A stretch of 41,993 nucleotides of DNA from Pseudomonadota bacterium (GCA_023416335.1 JAEZHY010000182.1:1-41993); one strand, 5' to 3'. Counted from the stretch's first letter, positions 15,774-24,150 are shown. Numbers and translations: made by a program. Notes: generated by a model not told the origin, from the sequence alone.

Positions 15774-17996
15774 TTACAGCAGCTTGTCGAGCGTGATCGG
15801 CAGTTCGCGAATCCGTTTGCCCGTGGCGTGGAATACGGCATTCGCAATTGCGGCCGCAACTCCAACGATCCCTATTTCACCGAGTCCTTTTGCCCCGAGC
15901 GGATTTACGACGTCGTCCCGTTCTTCGACAAAAATTACGTCTATGTCGTGCACGTCGGCGTTGACCGGTACATGGTAGTCAGCCAGGCTCGGGTTCATGA
16001 ATCGTCCGAAACCGTGGTCGAGCACGCTCTCTTCTTCCAGGGCCGTGCCGATGCCCCAGACGATTCCACCTGTAAGCTGGCTGCGCGCCGTTTTCGGGTT
16101 GACGATCCGGCCGCCCGCGACCGCTGTGACCACCCGCGTGGCGCGAATCGTGCCAAGGTCTTCATCGATTCTAACTTCGGCAAAGATCGCGGAATGAGTC
16201 ATTCTGGTAAATTGTTCATGCTTTTTGGTCGGTCCGGAGCACATTTCTTCTTCTATTGCAGCGATTCGTCCGTGACGCATCGCATCGATATACGAAACGC
16301 TCCTCGTTGGATCCCCCTTGAGGCGAATCCGTGTTCCGGCAAATTCGGCCTCGGCGAGTTCGGTGCCTGCCAGGGGAGAATGTGCAATATCTCGGGCAAG
16401 ATGAAAGAGCTTCTTCCGCACCTTCTCACAGACGGCTTTGACGGCGGATCCGACCGTGGATACCGTCCATGATCCGCCCTCTACCGGCGCTTTGGAGAGT
16501 GAAGAGTCCCCGTGTTTGAAGGTGACGTTTTCTATGGGCAGCCCGAGCGTTTCTGCGGCGATCTGGGTCATTACCGTGCGGGTGCCGGTACCGATGTCCG
16601 AGGCCGCGCTGCTGACCGTGAGCTTGCCGTCTGCCGTCAATACTGCCTTTGCAGCCGCTTCCATCTGGAAGGCTTCCCAGATGCCTCCCGCCATGCCCCA
16701 GCCGGTCAGGGTGTTTCCCTCCCGCATCGACCCGGGCATGGGATTTCGTCCGTACCAGCCGAACCGGTCCGCTCCCAGCTTGTAGCAAGCCCTGAGTTGT
16801 TTGCTCGAAAAAGGCTTATCCTCTGTTCCGTCCTTCTCCGCGTAGTTTCGCAATCTTAGTTCAATCGGGTCGATTCCGCTTTTGGCCGCCAGTTCGTCCA
16901 TGGCGCATTCGAGCGCATAGAGGCCCCACGTCGCTCCTGGTGCGCGCATGTCGCCCGGTGTGGCGAGGTCGAGCTGCACGACCCTGTGCTCCAGCTTCAC
17001 GTTATCGCATCGGTAGAGCAGGCCGGACCAGTCGACGACCGTTTCGCTGTAATCCTCGTAGCGCGATGTTTCCGCGGCGGCAGTGTGAATGACCGCTTCA
17101 AGCTGCCCGTCGGGCCCGGCCCCGAGAGCAACGTACTGCCGTGTGGCCGGGCGGTGCACGAATGAAAACATCTGCCGCCGGGTGAGCGAAACGCGGACTG
17201 AACGTCTAAGCTCTCGCGCGGCCATCACTGCAAGGAAGACATGGTAGGTGGGGCGGAGCCCCGATCCGAACCCTCCGCCCATGTACGGCGAGATGACGCG
17301 CAGATCGTCCCGTGAATAGCCGAAGACCTTACACAGGTAATCGCGGACGTTCTGCACTCCCTGTGTCTTTTCGTATACCGTGAGCCTTCCGGTTTCGTCC
17401 CGGACCGCGGTCGCGGAATAGATCTCCATGGGGTTGTGGTGTTCTGCGGGGACGCGATACTCCGCTTCGATCTTTAGAGCCGCCCCGGCGAAAGCCTCCT
17501 CTGGGTTGCCTCGAGGCTTGGGAGGCCTGGGAATGCCGTTGCGGGGAACGGGGTCGTAAGCCTTTTGGATATTTGCAAACAGATCGGTGGCATGTCTTTC
17601 GGGCTCGTATTCGACACGGACAAGCGACGCGGCATAGCGTGCGAGTTCCATGCTGTCGGCAACGACGAGCGCAACCGGCTGGTGACTGTACCGGACCAGG
17701 TTGTCCTGGAGCGGCCGGAAAGGAGAACCGGGAGGGGCTACTTCGTCCTGGAAATCCTGGTCGGATCGCTCGATGTGCGGGCAGTTTTCGTGGGTGAAGA
17801 CCTGCAGGACGCCTGGGAGCGCGAGTGCATCCTCGGCGTGGATAGCCGTTATTTTTCCTTTGGCCGCGGCGCTTGAAACTACGCAGCCGTGAAGGAGATT
17901 CGGGACATTATATTCGGCGGCGTACTTGGCCTCGCCGGTTACCTTGGGAGGCCCGTCAACGCGGTTTGTCTGCCTGCCTATATACGCGGTTGTCAT
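15774..17996 (-). CDS. Aldehyde oxidoreductase, molybdenum cofactor-binding subunit (PaoC-like)
   Basis: 740 residues, the size of PaoC/YagR large subunits of the xanthine oxidase family. It binds the molybdopterin cofactor and oxidises an aldehyde or aromatic substrate with water-derived oxygen. Seen in order: the hammerhead region with RQTNRVDGPPKVTGEAKYAAE at the start, the cofactor loops GGGFGSGLRP and APGATWGLYA, the SAASDIGTGTRTVM loop, and near the C-terminus GAKGLGEIG with the catalytic glutamate. The ATG at 17996 overlaps the FAD-subunit stop (ATGA), so the three subunits are co-translated. The substrate is not evident; broad aromatic aldehyde use is typical for PaoABC. Confidence 0.88.
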   Translation of the reverse strand: MTTAYIGRQTNRVDGPPKVTGEAKYAAEYNVPNLLHGCVVSSAAAKGKITAIHAEDALALPGVLQVFTHENCPHIERSDQDFQDEVAPPGSPFRPLQDNLVRYSHQPVALVVADSMELARYAASLVRVEYEPERHATDLFANIQKAYDPVPRNGIPRPPKPRGNPEEAFAGAALKIEAEYRVPAEHHNPMEIYSATAVRDETGRLTVYEKTQGVQNVRDYLCKVFGYSRDDLRVISPYMGGGFGSGLRPTYHVFLAVMAARELRRSVRVSLTRRQMFSFVHRPATRQYVALGAGPDGQLEAVIHTAAAETSRYEDYSETVVDWSGLLYRCDNVKLEHRVVQLDLATPGDMRAPGATWGLYALECAMDELAAKSGIDPIELRLRNYAEKDGTEDKPFSSKQLRACYKLGADRFGWYGRNPMPGSMREGNTLTGWGMAGGIWEAFQMEAAAKAVLTADGKLTVSSAASDIGTGTRTVMTQIAAETLGLPIENVTFKHGDSSLSKAPVEGGSWTVSTVGSAVKAVCEKVRKKLFHLARDIAHSPLAGTELAEAEFAGTRIRLKGDPTRSVSYIDAMRHGRIAAIEEEMCSGPTKKHEQFTRMTHSAIFAEVRIDEDLGTIRATRVVTAVAGGRIVNPKTARSQLTGGIVWGIGTALEEESVLDHGFGRFMNPSLADYHVPVNADVHDIDVIFVEERDDVVNPLGAKGLGEIGIVGVAAAIANAVFHATGKRIRELPITLDKLL

Positions 17997-18988
17997 GAGC
18001 GTCCCTCCCCGGCGGCCGCCTGGGCAAGCGCCCGGACTACCGCACGGTTTGCCAGTTCGATTTTGAAGTTGTTGTGGCCGAAGCCCTTTGCATTGCGAAG
18101 GAGTGCAGCGGCGGCCTGCCGGAAATTTTCTGCAACGGCGTGCCGGCCCTGGAGCAGCACTTCTGCCTGCCTGTCACGCCAGGGTTTGTGCGCGACGCCA
18201 CCAAGTGCAATGCGAGCTTCTTTAATGACTTTCCCGTCCAATTCGAGAGCTGCAGCGACCGAAACGAGCGCAAAGGAGTAGGAAGCCCGGTCGCGGAGCT
18301 TGAGGTAGGCGTGGTGCCCGGCGAAGTCTTTCGCGGGCAGATAGACGGAAGTGATGATTTCATCGGATCGCAGGTTTGAGTCGATGTGGGGCGTATCGCC
18401 GGGCAGGCGGTGGAACTCTGCGAAAGGGATGGCGCGCTCGCCGTCCGGCCCCGCAACGGTGACGACGGCATCCAGGGTCGCCAGTGCCACGCACATGTCG
18501 GACGGGTGTGTGGCGATGCAGTGCTCGCTCGTGCCCAGGATCGAGTGGGAGCGGTTTGCGCCCCGCATGGCGGAGCAGCCTGCGCCGGGAGTGCGTTTGT
18601 TGCACGGAGTCGCTATATCGTAGAAGTAGCAGCAGCGTGTTCGCTGCAGGAGATTTCCGCCGGTTGTGGCCATATTTCGGAGTTGCGGCGATGCGCCGGC
18701 AAGGATGGCCTTCGAGAGCAGCGGGTATCTTCCCGTGACCTCCTCATTGTGGACCGTGTCTGTATTCGTTACGAGCGCTCCGATCCGAAGGGAGCCGTCT
18801 GCATCGACGTGAATTTTCTTCATCGGCAGATGTGTAATGTCGATCAACCGACTCGGCCGCTCTATGTTTTCCTTCATGAGATCGATCAGGTTCGTGCCGC
18901 CTGCTATGAATTTGGCCTTTCCGTCGGCTGAAATCTCGCGTACGGCTTCAGCCGGGTCTCGTGCCCGGGTATAGGAAAAGCTGTTCAT
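17993..18988 (-). CDS. Aldehyde oxidoreductase, FAD-binding subunit with extra Fe-S loop (PaoB-like)
   Basis: 331 residues from ATG 18988, overlapping the previous stop by the ATGA pattern. The FAD-binding motifs are AKFIAGGTNLIDLMKE and TTGGNLLQRTRC. A cysteine-bearing insert (RTRCCYFYDIATPCNKRTPGAGC) matches the loop that in PaoB and 4-hydroxybenzoyl-CoA reductase beta subunits holds an additional [4Fe-4S] cluster. The C-terminal CO-dehydrogenase-flavoprotein domain ends with the ALGGVAHKPWR segment. It passes electrons from the 2Fe-2S subunit to its acceptor. Confidence 0.88.
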   Translation of the reverse strand: MNSFSYTRARDPAEAVREISADGKAKFIAGGTNLIDLMKENIERPSRLIDITHLPMKKIHVDADGSLRIGALVTNTDTVHNEEVTGRYPLLSKAILAGASPQLRNMATTGGNLLQRTRCCYFYDIATPCNKRTPGAGCSAMRGANRSHSILGTSEHCIATHPSDMCVALATLDAVVTVAGPDGERAIPFAEFHRLPGDTPHIDSNLRSDEIITSVYLPAKDFAGHHAYLKLRDRASYSFALVSVAAALELDGKVIKEARIALGGVAHKPWRDRQAEVLLQGRHAVAENFRQAAAALLRNAKGFGHNNFKIELANRAVVRALAQAAAGEGRS

Positions 18989-19506
18989 GGTTTGCTTCCC
19001 CCTTTCCCCGTGTCCATCGCCTGCTGGACTGCGGCGATGATGCCGGGATATGCGCCGCAGCGGCATATGTTTCCACTCATCGACTCGCGAATTTCATCGG
19101 GCGATTTTGCCCTGCCTTCGGCGATCAGCCCGACAGCAGAGCATATCTGCCCCGGAGTGCAGTATCCGCACTGGAAAGCGTCGTGCTCGATGAACGCCTG
19201 CTGAACGGGATGAAGCGCGTCTCCTTCGGCAAGCCCTTCGATCGTCGTTACCTCCGCGCCGTCCTGCATGACGGCCAGGGCCAGACACGAATCTATCCGC
19301 CTGCCGTTTACCAGGACCGTACACGCTCCGCACTGGCCGTGGTCGCATCCCTTTTTCGTTCCGGTCAGGTTGAGGTGATCGCGCAGAAGGTCGAGCAAGG
19401 TCGTCCACGGCGCAACGTCCATCTGCTTGATCGAGCCGTTTACTTTGAGAGTGATTCGAGTTTTCGTGGGCAGAACAGAAGGTGCATTCTCGGGGTTACT
19501 TTTCAT
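18985..19506 (-). CDS. Aldehyde oxidoreductase, 2Fe-2S subunit (PaoA-like)
   Basis: 173 residues, first gene of the three-gene operon. It has a plant-type ferredoxin cluster motif GCDHGQCGACTVLVNG with its fourth Cys in DSCLALA, then the helical domain with CGYCTPGQI and NICRCGAYPGI for the second 2Fe-2S cluster. The N-terminal stretch before about residue 18 is polar and shows no twin-arginine signal, unlike E. coli PaoA, so the complex is probably cytoplasmic. The ATG is preceded by AAGAGGAGC. Genes order small, FAD, Mo, as in paoABC. Confidence 0.88.
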   Translation of the reverse strand: MKSNPENAPSVLPTKTRITLKVNGSIKQMDVAPWTTLLDLLRDHLNLTGTKKGCDHGQCGACTVLVNGRRIDSCLALAVMQDGAEVTTIEGLAEGDALHPVQQAFIEHDAFQCGYCTPGQICSAVGLIAEGRAKSPDEIRESMSGNICRCGAYPGIIAAVQQAMDTGKGGSKP

Positions 19507-19897
19507 TTTCGCTCCTCTTGAATTGGCACCCGATGGTTTTGTCGGAAACAGATCCCGAACGCCTGCAATGGTTTGGCTGGAAACACTGAGAATTTTGAAG
19601 CAGGATCACCGGTCAAATCAATCATGCGGGTCCTGGGCCGTTTTAAGGCAGTTCTGCAGGCAAAGAAAATGCGTGGGTGTGGACAAGTCAACTGCCCCAA
19701 GCAGACGAGGAGAAGAAACAGGCAAGCGAAGGGGCCTGCGGTCTCTTGCCAGGTGTCGTTGCTTTAAGCTGGTACGCCTGATGAATTGAGGCGCGGTTTT
19801 CCGACTGTACGTCTACTTGTGTTTGGCTCAGTCAGCTGGAATAAAGGCGAGCCGTAGTGGAAGCCGGAGCTTCCAAAACCGGGGTTCCCAAGGAGGA
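19507..19897. other. Intergenic stretch upstream of the aldehyde oxidoreductase operon
   Basis: About 390 bases with no supported gene. It should contain the operon promoter on the minus strand, which I could not place with confidence. Its last 15 bases are the left half of a GGTTCCCAAGG hairpin into which the element at 19898 is inserted. Confidence 0.4.
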
Positions 19898-20144
19898 GGG
19901 GCTGTTGCCCAAACCATCGCGGCAGCCCCGAATGGTTCGCAGAGTCCAGCCTCGTCATTCCGGCCCTTCTCTTCGATCAGGACAAGTTCACATCGGAATC
20001 CAGGCTTTGGGGCGGATTAGTTGGGAATTCAAGGTCTTAAAAACTCTGGATCCCGGCTCAAAAGCATTGCCGGGATGACGGGTTGGGGAGCTTGTTCGCA
20101 AAATGTCCGCTAAGAAGCTTTGTCTCCATTTGGGCAACAGCCCC
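19898..20144. mobile_element. MITE-like element with 16-bp perfect terminal inverted repeats
   Basis: The ends are GGGGCTGTTGCCCAAA (19898-19913) and TTTGGGCAACAGCCCC (20129-20144). Both sides carry AGGA (19894-19897 and 20145-20148), a four-base target duplication. Outside that are GGTTCCCAAGG and CCTTGGGAACC, the two arms of a dispersed hairpin found unoccupied at 39496-39521. The 247 bp hold no transposase frame, so movement would depend on an enzyme encoded elsewhere; the end sequence resembles those of IS5/IS1182-type elements. Confidence 0.75.
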
Positions 20145-20235
20145 AGGACCTTGGGAACCAGCGGGGAGGAGGGGGAACGGGACGTGGCGCCGGCCCGGAT
20201 TCCGATGGGGCTGAAGCAGTTGAAGCCGGCGGCGT

Positions 20236-21747
20236 CTATTGCGGTTCGAATTCGACCATATATCCAGGGTGGTCGGATACTCTTCCATAATCCTCATCCA
20301 TGAAGATTGTCCTCGCGAAGACGGGCTTCAGTCTTCCCTCCCTGTTCTGGAATATGTAATCGATACGGTGGTCGTTTTGCAGCAGGCCCCAGTCTCGCGA
20401 CTCGCGCCCGAAAAGCTTGTGGAAGACATTCGGGGCGGTTGCCGCCAGAAACTGGTCGGAGTATGCCCGTCCGGATGTTACGAGTGCATACCCATCCGAT
20501 CCGGCAGGCGAATTGAAATCCCCGCACAGCAGGGTCGCCGCCGAGTTTGCACTGCCAATCGCATCCGTCCATCTTTTCAAATTTTCGAACTGCTGACGGA
20601 AACCGTTGCTCCACCAGCTGAGGTGAACCGAAAAGAGGTTTATATATCCGATGTACGGGACATGTATTCGCGCCGCGACCACTTTTCTGGAGTGGATATC
20701 GTAAATGCTGTCGGTTGCCGAGACGTAGCCGGAATCCACGGACAGGAACCTGTATTTGCTCAGGATCGCGCTTCCCTCCAGGTATTTGTCAAATCCTATG
20801 TGCGACGAGTCGGCGTGGAGATGGTAGTGCCTGCCGTGGTATCTCCGGAGTTTTTCCCGGATGATCCTTGCCGCGTTCGACTGATAGTCCGTTTTGCCGT
20901 TGCTCCACCTCTCGCCGACTTCCTGAAGGCAGACGACCCCGATATTGAGATCGTCGATCGCCTTTGCGATCCGGCCGAACTTCTCGTCCTGGTTTTCTTC
21001 CTGATAGCAGTGCAGATTCAGGGTGAGAATTTTCAGACTCTCGCGGCGAGCCAGGTAATTCCGGCCGAAGTTATTGTCCCAGATGATGTCTTTCCCGGTA
21101 TCGCAGTAGACCGCATACTCGATTCGAAATGAATCCCGGGGCTCCAGGTTGCCGTTCCAGAGCTGCCAGCCATTTGATCCGGGAACTCCCGCGGAGTAAC
21201 GGCACATTTTTCGCCATGGCCCCCCGGGAGCGCACCGCGTATCATGCCGCGTCTTCCAGCCGTCTGTCGTCCAGACGATGCCTACTCTTCCTGCGTTGAC
21301 GGAGCGACGGATCGCGACGGTGATCGGGCAGGTCTTTTGGCCGCGTTCCAGGACGGGCGCGTAGCCGACATCGATGAGCCTGATTTCCTCCGGGGCGGTG
21401 AGGCCGAATTCCGGGAAAACGGAATAATTCCTCTCCTTGTTGTTGTCCCAGTACTCGCTGCCGTTTACCCTGTAGCGCAGGGCAAATTGAATTTTCCCGG
21501 GCAACTCCTTCCGGTGCGTACCGTCGAAGGAGGTTCGAGCATGCCAGAGTTCGCGGTTCCGTTCCGCGGGGCGGTCGTATCGGGCCTTTAACTCTCTCCA
21601 CACACCGTCTTCACCGGCCCAGACGACACGCACATCTTTCCTGTAACCCAGATTTTCCACCTGGATGAAAAATTCCAGCACATGCTCGACGCGAAGCGAA
21701 TGCCTCGTTATGAAACTCCCGGCATAAAATAGTCTTACTCTGTTCAT
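20236..21747 (-). CDS. Two CBM21-like modules fused to an endonuclease/exonuclease/phosphatase domain
   Basis: 503 residues with three parts. Residues about 18-110 and 120-232 are two beta-sandwich modules, each ending in the CBM21 (glycogen/starch-binding, PP1 targeting subunit) signature: WDNNKERNY at 100-108 and WDNNFGRNY at 223-231; the second also has WTTDGWKT, a further family hallmark. Residues about 236-503 are a complete EEP domain: LTLNLH (N244), CLQEVGERW (E276), SVHLSWW (H375), CGDFNSP (D410, N412), DHRIDYIF and SDHPG (H493), the metal and catalytic set of sphingomyelinases and exonuclease III. There is no signal peptide. It probably acts on a phosphodiester or phosphate linked to, or near, a glucan; the substrate is unknown. 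Confidence 0.78.
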   Translation of the reverse strand: MNRVRLFYAGSFITRHSLRVEHVLEFFIQVENLGYRKDVRVVWAGEDGVWRELKARYDRPAERNRELWHARTSFDGTHRKELPGKIQFALRYRVNGSEYWDNNKERNYSVFPEFGLTAPEEIRLIDVGYAPVLERGQKTCPITVAIRRSVNAGRVGIVWTTDGWKTRHDTRCAPGGPWRKMCRYSAGVPGSNGWQLWNGNLEPRDSFRIEYAVYCDTGKDIIWDNNFGRNYLARRESLKILTLNLHCYQEENQDEKFGRIAKAIDDLNIGVVCLQEVGERWSNGKTDYQSNAARIIREKLRRYHGRHYHLHADSSHIGFDKYLEGSAILSKYRFLSVDSGYVSATDSIYDIHSRKVVAARIHVPYIGYINLFSVHLSWWSNGFRQQFENLKRWTDAIGSANSAATLLCGDFNSPAGSDGYALVTSGRAYSDQFLAATAPNVFHKLFGRESRDWGLLQNDHRIDYIFQNREGRLKPVFARTIFMDEDYGRVSDHPGYMVEFEPQ

Positions 21748-21985
21748 CGATGGAATCGGCCCGGCTGCTTTCGGACGCTCCGCATACCGGAAAGACCCTT
21801 TCTCTTGATTTTTTCCCGCTCATAGCTGAGAGGCGCCGTTCAAATGTAATCCGCGGATAACGGTCCCGCAAAGTGAATTCGCTCTCGGCGCACGAGCAGG
21901 ATGATTCGGAATTCGCCCGAATTCATTTTAGACACGATTGGAGAGATCCTGAAGTGCAAGTTGAAAAAATAAAAGCGCATGATCG

Positions 21986-22079
21986 CGAAATACCTGGAGC
22001 AGCATAGCCGCAACCAAAATGCAAAAACAAAACCCTTAACCACGAAATTCTTGGGGCAGCATAGCCGAAACCAAAATAC
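21986..22079. repeat. Two copies of a 37-bp unit, 57-bp period
   Basis: A 37-base block centred on GCAGCATAGCCG starts at 21986 and again at 22043, with 32 of 37 positions equal. It runs straight into the CACGAAATACACGAAAA repeat. Confidence 0.6.
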
Positions 22080-22141
22080 GAAAGGCAAAAGCTTACAACC
22101 ACGAAATACACGAAAATCACGAAAGAAAACAATAGGATAAC
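22080..22141. repeat. CACGAAA-rich dispersed repeat, copy 1
   Basis: Begins GAAAGGCAAAAGC, runs through ACCACGAAATACACGAAAA and ends GAAAACAATAGGATAA. It is closely similar to 37149-37220, and in both places a GTAGG-type hairpin follows. Confidence 0.65.
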
Positions 22142-22166
22142 ATTAATGGTGCCGGGACTGCGGTAG

Positions 22167-22196
22167 GGTGGGCATCACAGCTTTATCGTGCCCACC
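22167..22196. repeat. Hairpin GGTGGGCA / TGCCCACC
   Basis: Perfect 8-bp arms (22167-22174 and 22189-22196) around a 14-base loop. It occupies the place that the GATGGGT hairpin takes after the second CACGAAA repeat. Confidence 0.5.
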
Positions 22197-22388
22197 ATCC
22201 GGCCATCACGAAGAATGCCCGCAACGGCTTTTTCAGGTAGGGAAAATTTTGTTCAGGCGGGCGACAAGTAAGAGCCGCAAAAAGGATGCCGGCTCATGAT
22301 AAGAAGGAGGGGGCAGGGGGAAATCCACACCGGAAACTCTGTTGATCACACCCGAATCAAACAATCAATTTCAGCTTGTTATCTTGTG

Positions 22389-22416
22389 TTGACATCGGTA
22401 ACGTTTGTGTTACCTT
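22389..22416 (+). promoter_or_regulatory. Promoter and overlapping operator of the RelE-like operon
   Basis: TTGACA (22389-22394) is a full -35 box; a weak -10 (TACCTT, 22411-22416) follows at 16 bp. Between them lies the exact dyad GGTAAC / GTTACC (22397-22402 and 22409-22414), well placed for autorepression by the antidote. The start codon is at 22422. Confidence 0.55.
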
Positions 22417-22421
22417 GAGTC

Positions 22422-22760
22422 ATGACGATAGCCATCCGTGAATATGTGGACGAAAGAGGAGACTCGCCCTTTGCACAATGGTTCGAATGGCTGGATACTG
22501 CTGCCGCAGCCAAGGTTGCGGCCTCCCTTTACCGAATGGAGCAGGGAAATTTTTCCAGGGTCAAAGGGGTCGGCGGCGGTATCTTTGAGTGCAAGATCGA
22601 TTTCGGCCCCGGCTACCGAATTTACCTCGCCAAGGATGGCGAAGAGTTGATCATCCTGCTCGGAGGGGGATCAAAAAAGCGACAGGCCGCTGATATAGAA
22701 GCTGCCGTGTCTTGCTGGAAGGACTACAAGAGGCGGAAGCGGCAAGAGGTGACCCAATGA
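22422..22760 (+). CDS. RelE/ParE-family addiction-module killer protein
   Basis: 112 residues with the features of the HI1419-like killer family: an N-terminal helix pair (FAQWFEWLDTAAAAKVAASLYRM), then QGNFSRVKGVGGGIFECKIDFGPGYRIYLAKDG and LLGGGSKKRQAADIEAAVSCW. The basic strand residues in the GPGYRIY region correspond to the mRNA-cleaving surface of RelE-fold toxins. Its antidote follows with a four-base overlap. The reverse of the usual antitoxin-first order is normal for this family. Confidence 0.85.
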   Translation: MTIAIREYVDERGDSPFAQWFEWLDTAAAAKVAASLYRMEQGNFSRVKGVGGGIFECKIDFGPGYRIYLAKDGEELIILLGGGSKKRQAADIEAAVSCWKDYKRRKRQEVTQ

Positions 22761-23071
22761 CACTCACCAGAGAATTTCGGACAACATTGCTTGATAGAGC
22801 ACGACGGGACGCAGATTTTCGGCGGGCAATTCTCAAAGAGGGAATCGATACATTGCTGGCTGGTGACGTAAATACAGGCAAAGCGATTTTGCGCGACTAC
22901 ATAAATGCGGCTGTCGGGTTCGGCGAACTGGCGGACGCAACAAACATTCCCGCCAAAAGCCTCATGCGAATGTTTGGACCGAAGGGCAATCCGCGCGCGG
23001 GCAACCTGTTCCAGGTTATCCATCTCCTGCAAGACCGCGAAGGAATTCACCTGGAAGTAATTCCCCGTTAG
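22757..23071 (+). CDS. HTH antidote protein (HI1420-like)
   Basis: The start is ATG 22757, overlapping the killer stop (ATGA). 104 residues. The helix-turn-helix is in VGFGELADATNIPAKSLMRMFGPKGNPRAGNLFQVIHLL, and the N-terminal helices (FRTTLLDRARRDADFRRAILKEGIDTLLAGD) are typical of the antidote partner of the upstream killer. It should bind the toxin and repress the promoter at 22389-22416. Confidence 0.85.
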   Translation: MTLTREFRTTLLDRARRDADFRRAILKEGIDTLLAGDVNTGKAILRDYINAAVGFGELADATNIPAKSLMRMFGPKGNPRAGNLFQVIHLLQDREGIHLEVIPR

Positions 23072-23327
23072 TATTTCGGGCTTCCAACATCTCATGGTCC
23101 TGTTAATGTCACCCAAGGGATATTCCATGACTGGGAGACCACCAAGGACGGTCAGGCAGGGCAAAGCCATGAAGTATCACCCAGAAGTCCACCTCCGGGA
23201 TATCACAGTCGAACCAAGCTGGAGTTTGAATAGCACGAGAATTTGTGGCGTGAGGCTTGGGGCGTATATCCCATTGGTATATCCTCAATGAATTCTATAA
23301 TAATCTCCAGAGAATATTTCAATTTAT

Positions 23328-23566
23328 ATGACTTGCGTGAAAACCAGAATTTTCAAGAGTAACCGAAGCCAGGCTGTTCGCCTGCCAAAGGAAGTTGCCT
23401 TTCCTGAATCGGTGAAGGACGTTGAAGTCACAGCGGTTGGCAACAAACGATTCATCCCGTTGGCCAATGTTGGGATGATTGGTTCAATGCCCCGGGAGTT
23501 TCCAGTGATTTCATGATGGAGCGAAAGCAACCGGAAGATCAACGGCGGGAGAGCATGGAATGCTGA
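23328..23566 (+). pseudogene. vapB-like antitoxin, frameshifted
   Basis: ATG 23328 opens FKSNRSQAVRLPKEVAFPESVKDVEVTAVGNKRFIPL, a clear VapB AbrB-type domain. Near 23460 the frame slips: the expected tail (CWDDWFNAPGVSSDFMMER, then QPEDQRRESMEC) is present in the next frame and ends at TGA 23564-23566, overlapping the vapC start. Read as it stands, the protein ends at 23516 with an altered C-terminus that would miss the toxin-binding part. Confidence 0.8.
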
Positions 23567-23775
23567 AATACCTGCTCGACACCAATATTGTCATCTACAC
23601 TTTGGAGAACCGTCCTCATTAGGTGAAAAGACGGTTTGAGGCTTATCACGGACGGATGGGCATTTCCGCAGTAACCATAGGAGAATTGGTGTTTGGGGCG
23701 GAGCATTCACAGCAGGTAGAACGGAATCTGGCGGATATCGAGGCCATGGTGGCCCGACTTGAAGTGCTTCCGTTC
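23560..23775 (+). pseudogene. vapC-like PIN toxin, nonsense-mutated and 3'-truncated
   Basis: ATG 23560 reads MLKYLLDTNIVIYTLENRPH, the start of a VapC PIN domain with its first aspartate, then hits TAG (23620-23622). The frame continues open as VKRRFEAYHGRMGISAVTIG, ELVFGAEHSQQVERN and so on to LEVLPF (23775), where homology stops at the junction with an IS3 orfA fragment. The second half, with the remaining catalytic acids, is missing. Confidence 0.8.
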
Positions 23776-23990
23776 ATCGGAGATCCGATTGGGATGGATA
23801 CCGTATTCACTGGCCGGTTCAGAGACGGTCTTCTGCCCTTTGATCGCTTCCAGCGCCACTTTGAAGCATAATGACGCCTTTTTTGATCAGCCATTATTTC
23901 TTCCTCCCGCCTCAAATCTTAACTCGGGCTGGGACCGTCTTTCCACCTTATTTCTCTGTCCAGTTTTCGGGGGCCATTATAACAGTTTAC
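23776..23990 (-). mobile_element. IS3-family end fragment with broken orfA
   Basis: On the minus strand, GGAGGAAGAAATA precedes ATG 23894, which reads MADQKRRHYAS; after a frameshift it continues FKVALEAIKGQKTVSE and PASEYGIHPNRIS, the N-terminal HTH of IS3-type OrfA. Homology ends at the vapC junction near 23776. Upstream on that strand is CCCGAAAACTGGACAG, a typical IS3-type end sequence, giving an outer boundary near 23990. Everything after the first half of orfA is gone. Confidence 0.75.
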
Positions 23991-24123
23991 ATCAGTCGCT
24001 CCAATTACGAAGCTGTCGGTCACTCAGGACGATGTTGAATCCACTGCAGGGAAATCATGAAATAAAACGCTCTTCACGGCTGCGTGCTTGAACTGATAAA
24101 GCTTCTTTCATGCGAAAGTTGGG

Positions 24124-24150
24124 AAAAATTAACTTGATAGGTTAATTTTT
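24124..24150 (+). promoter_or_regulatory. Operator-like perfect dyad upstream of the HigBA-type operon
   Basis: AAAAATTAAC (24124-24133) and GTTAATTTTT (24141-24150) are exact 10-bp inverted repeats with a 7-base spacer, 20 bases before the start codon at 24170. Position and symmetry suit binding by the dimeric HigA-like antitoxin. The next bases, TTTGTGTTACCTTATG, repeat a string found before the RelE-like operon (TTTGTGTTACCTT). Confidence 0.6.

Larger units (their letters stand above)
21748..22388. other. Repeat-bearing intergenic stretch
   Basis: Apart from the repeats listed separately (21986-22079, 22080-22141, 22167-22196), no gene is supported in these 640 bases. Confidence 0.5.

Noticed and set aside
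20239..21132. 297-codon plus-strand frame
   Set aside because: Antisense shadow of the CBM21-EEP gene; no motif of its own.
22081..22141. Possible CRISPR-like array from CACGAAA repeats
   Set aside because: Units are short, AT-rich and unequal without true spacers; they are a degenerate intergenic repeat.
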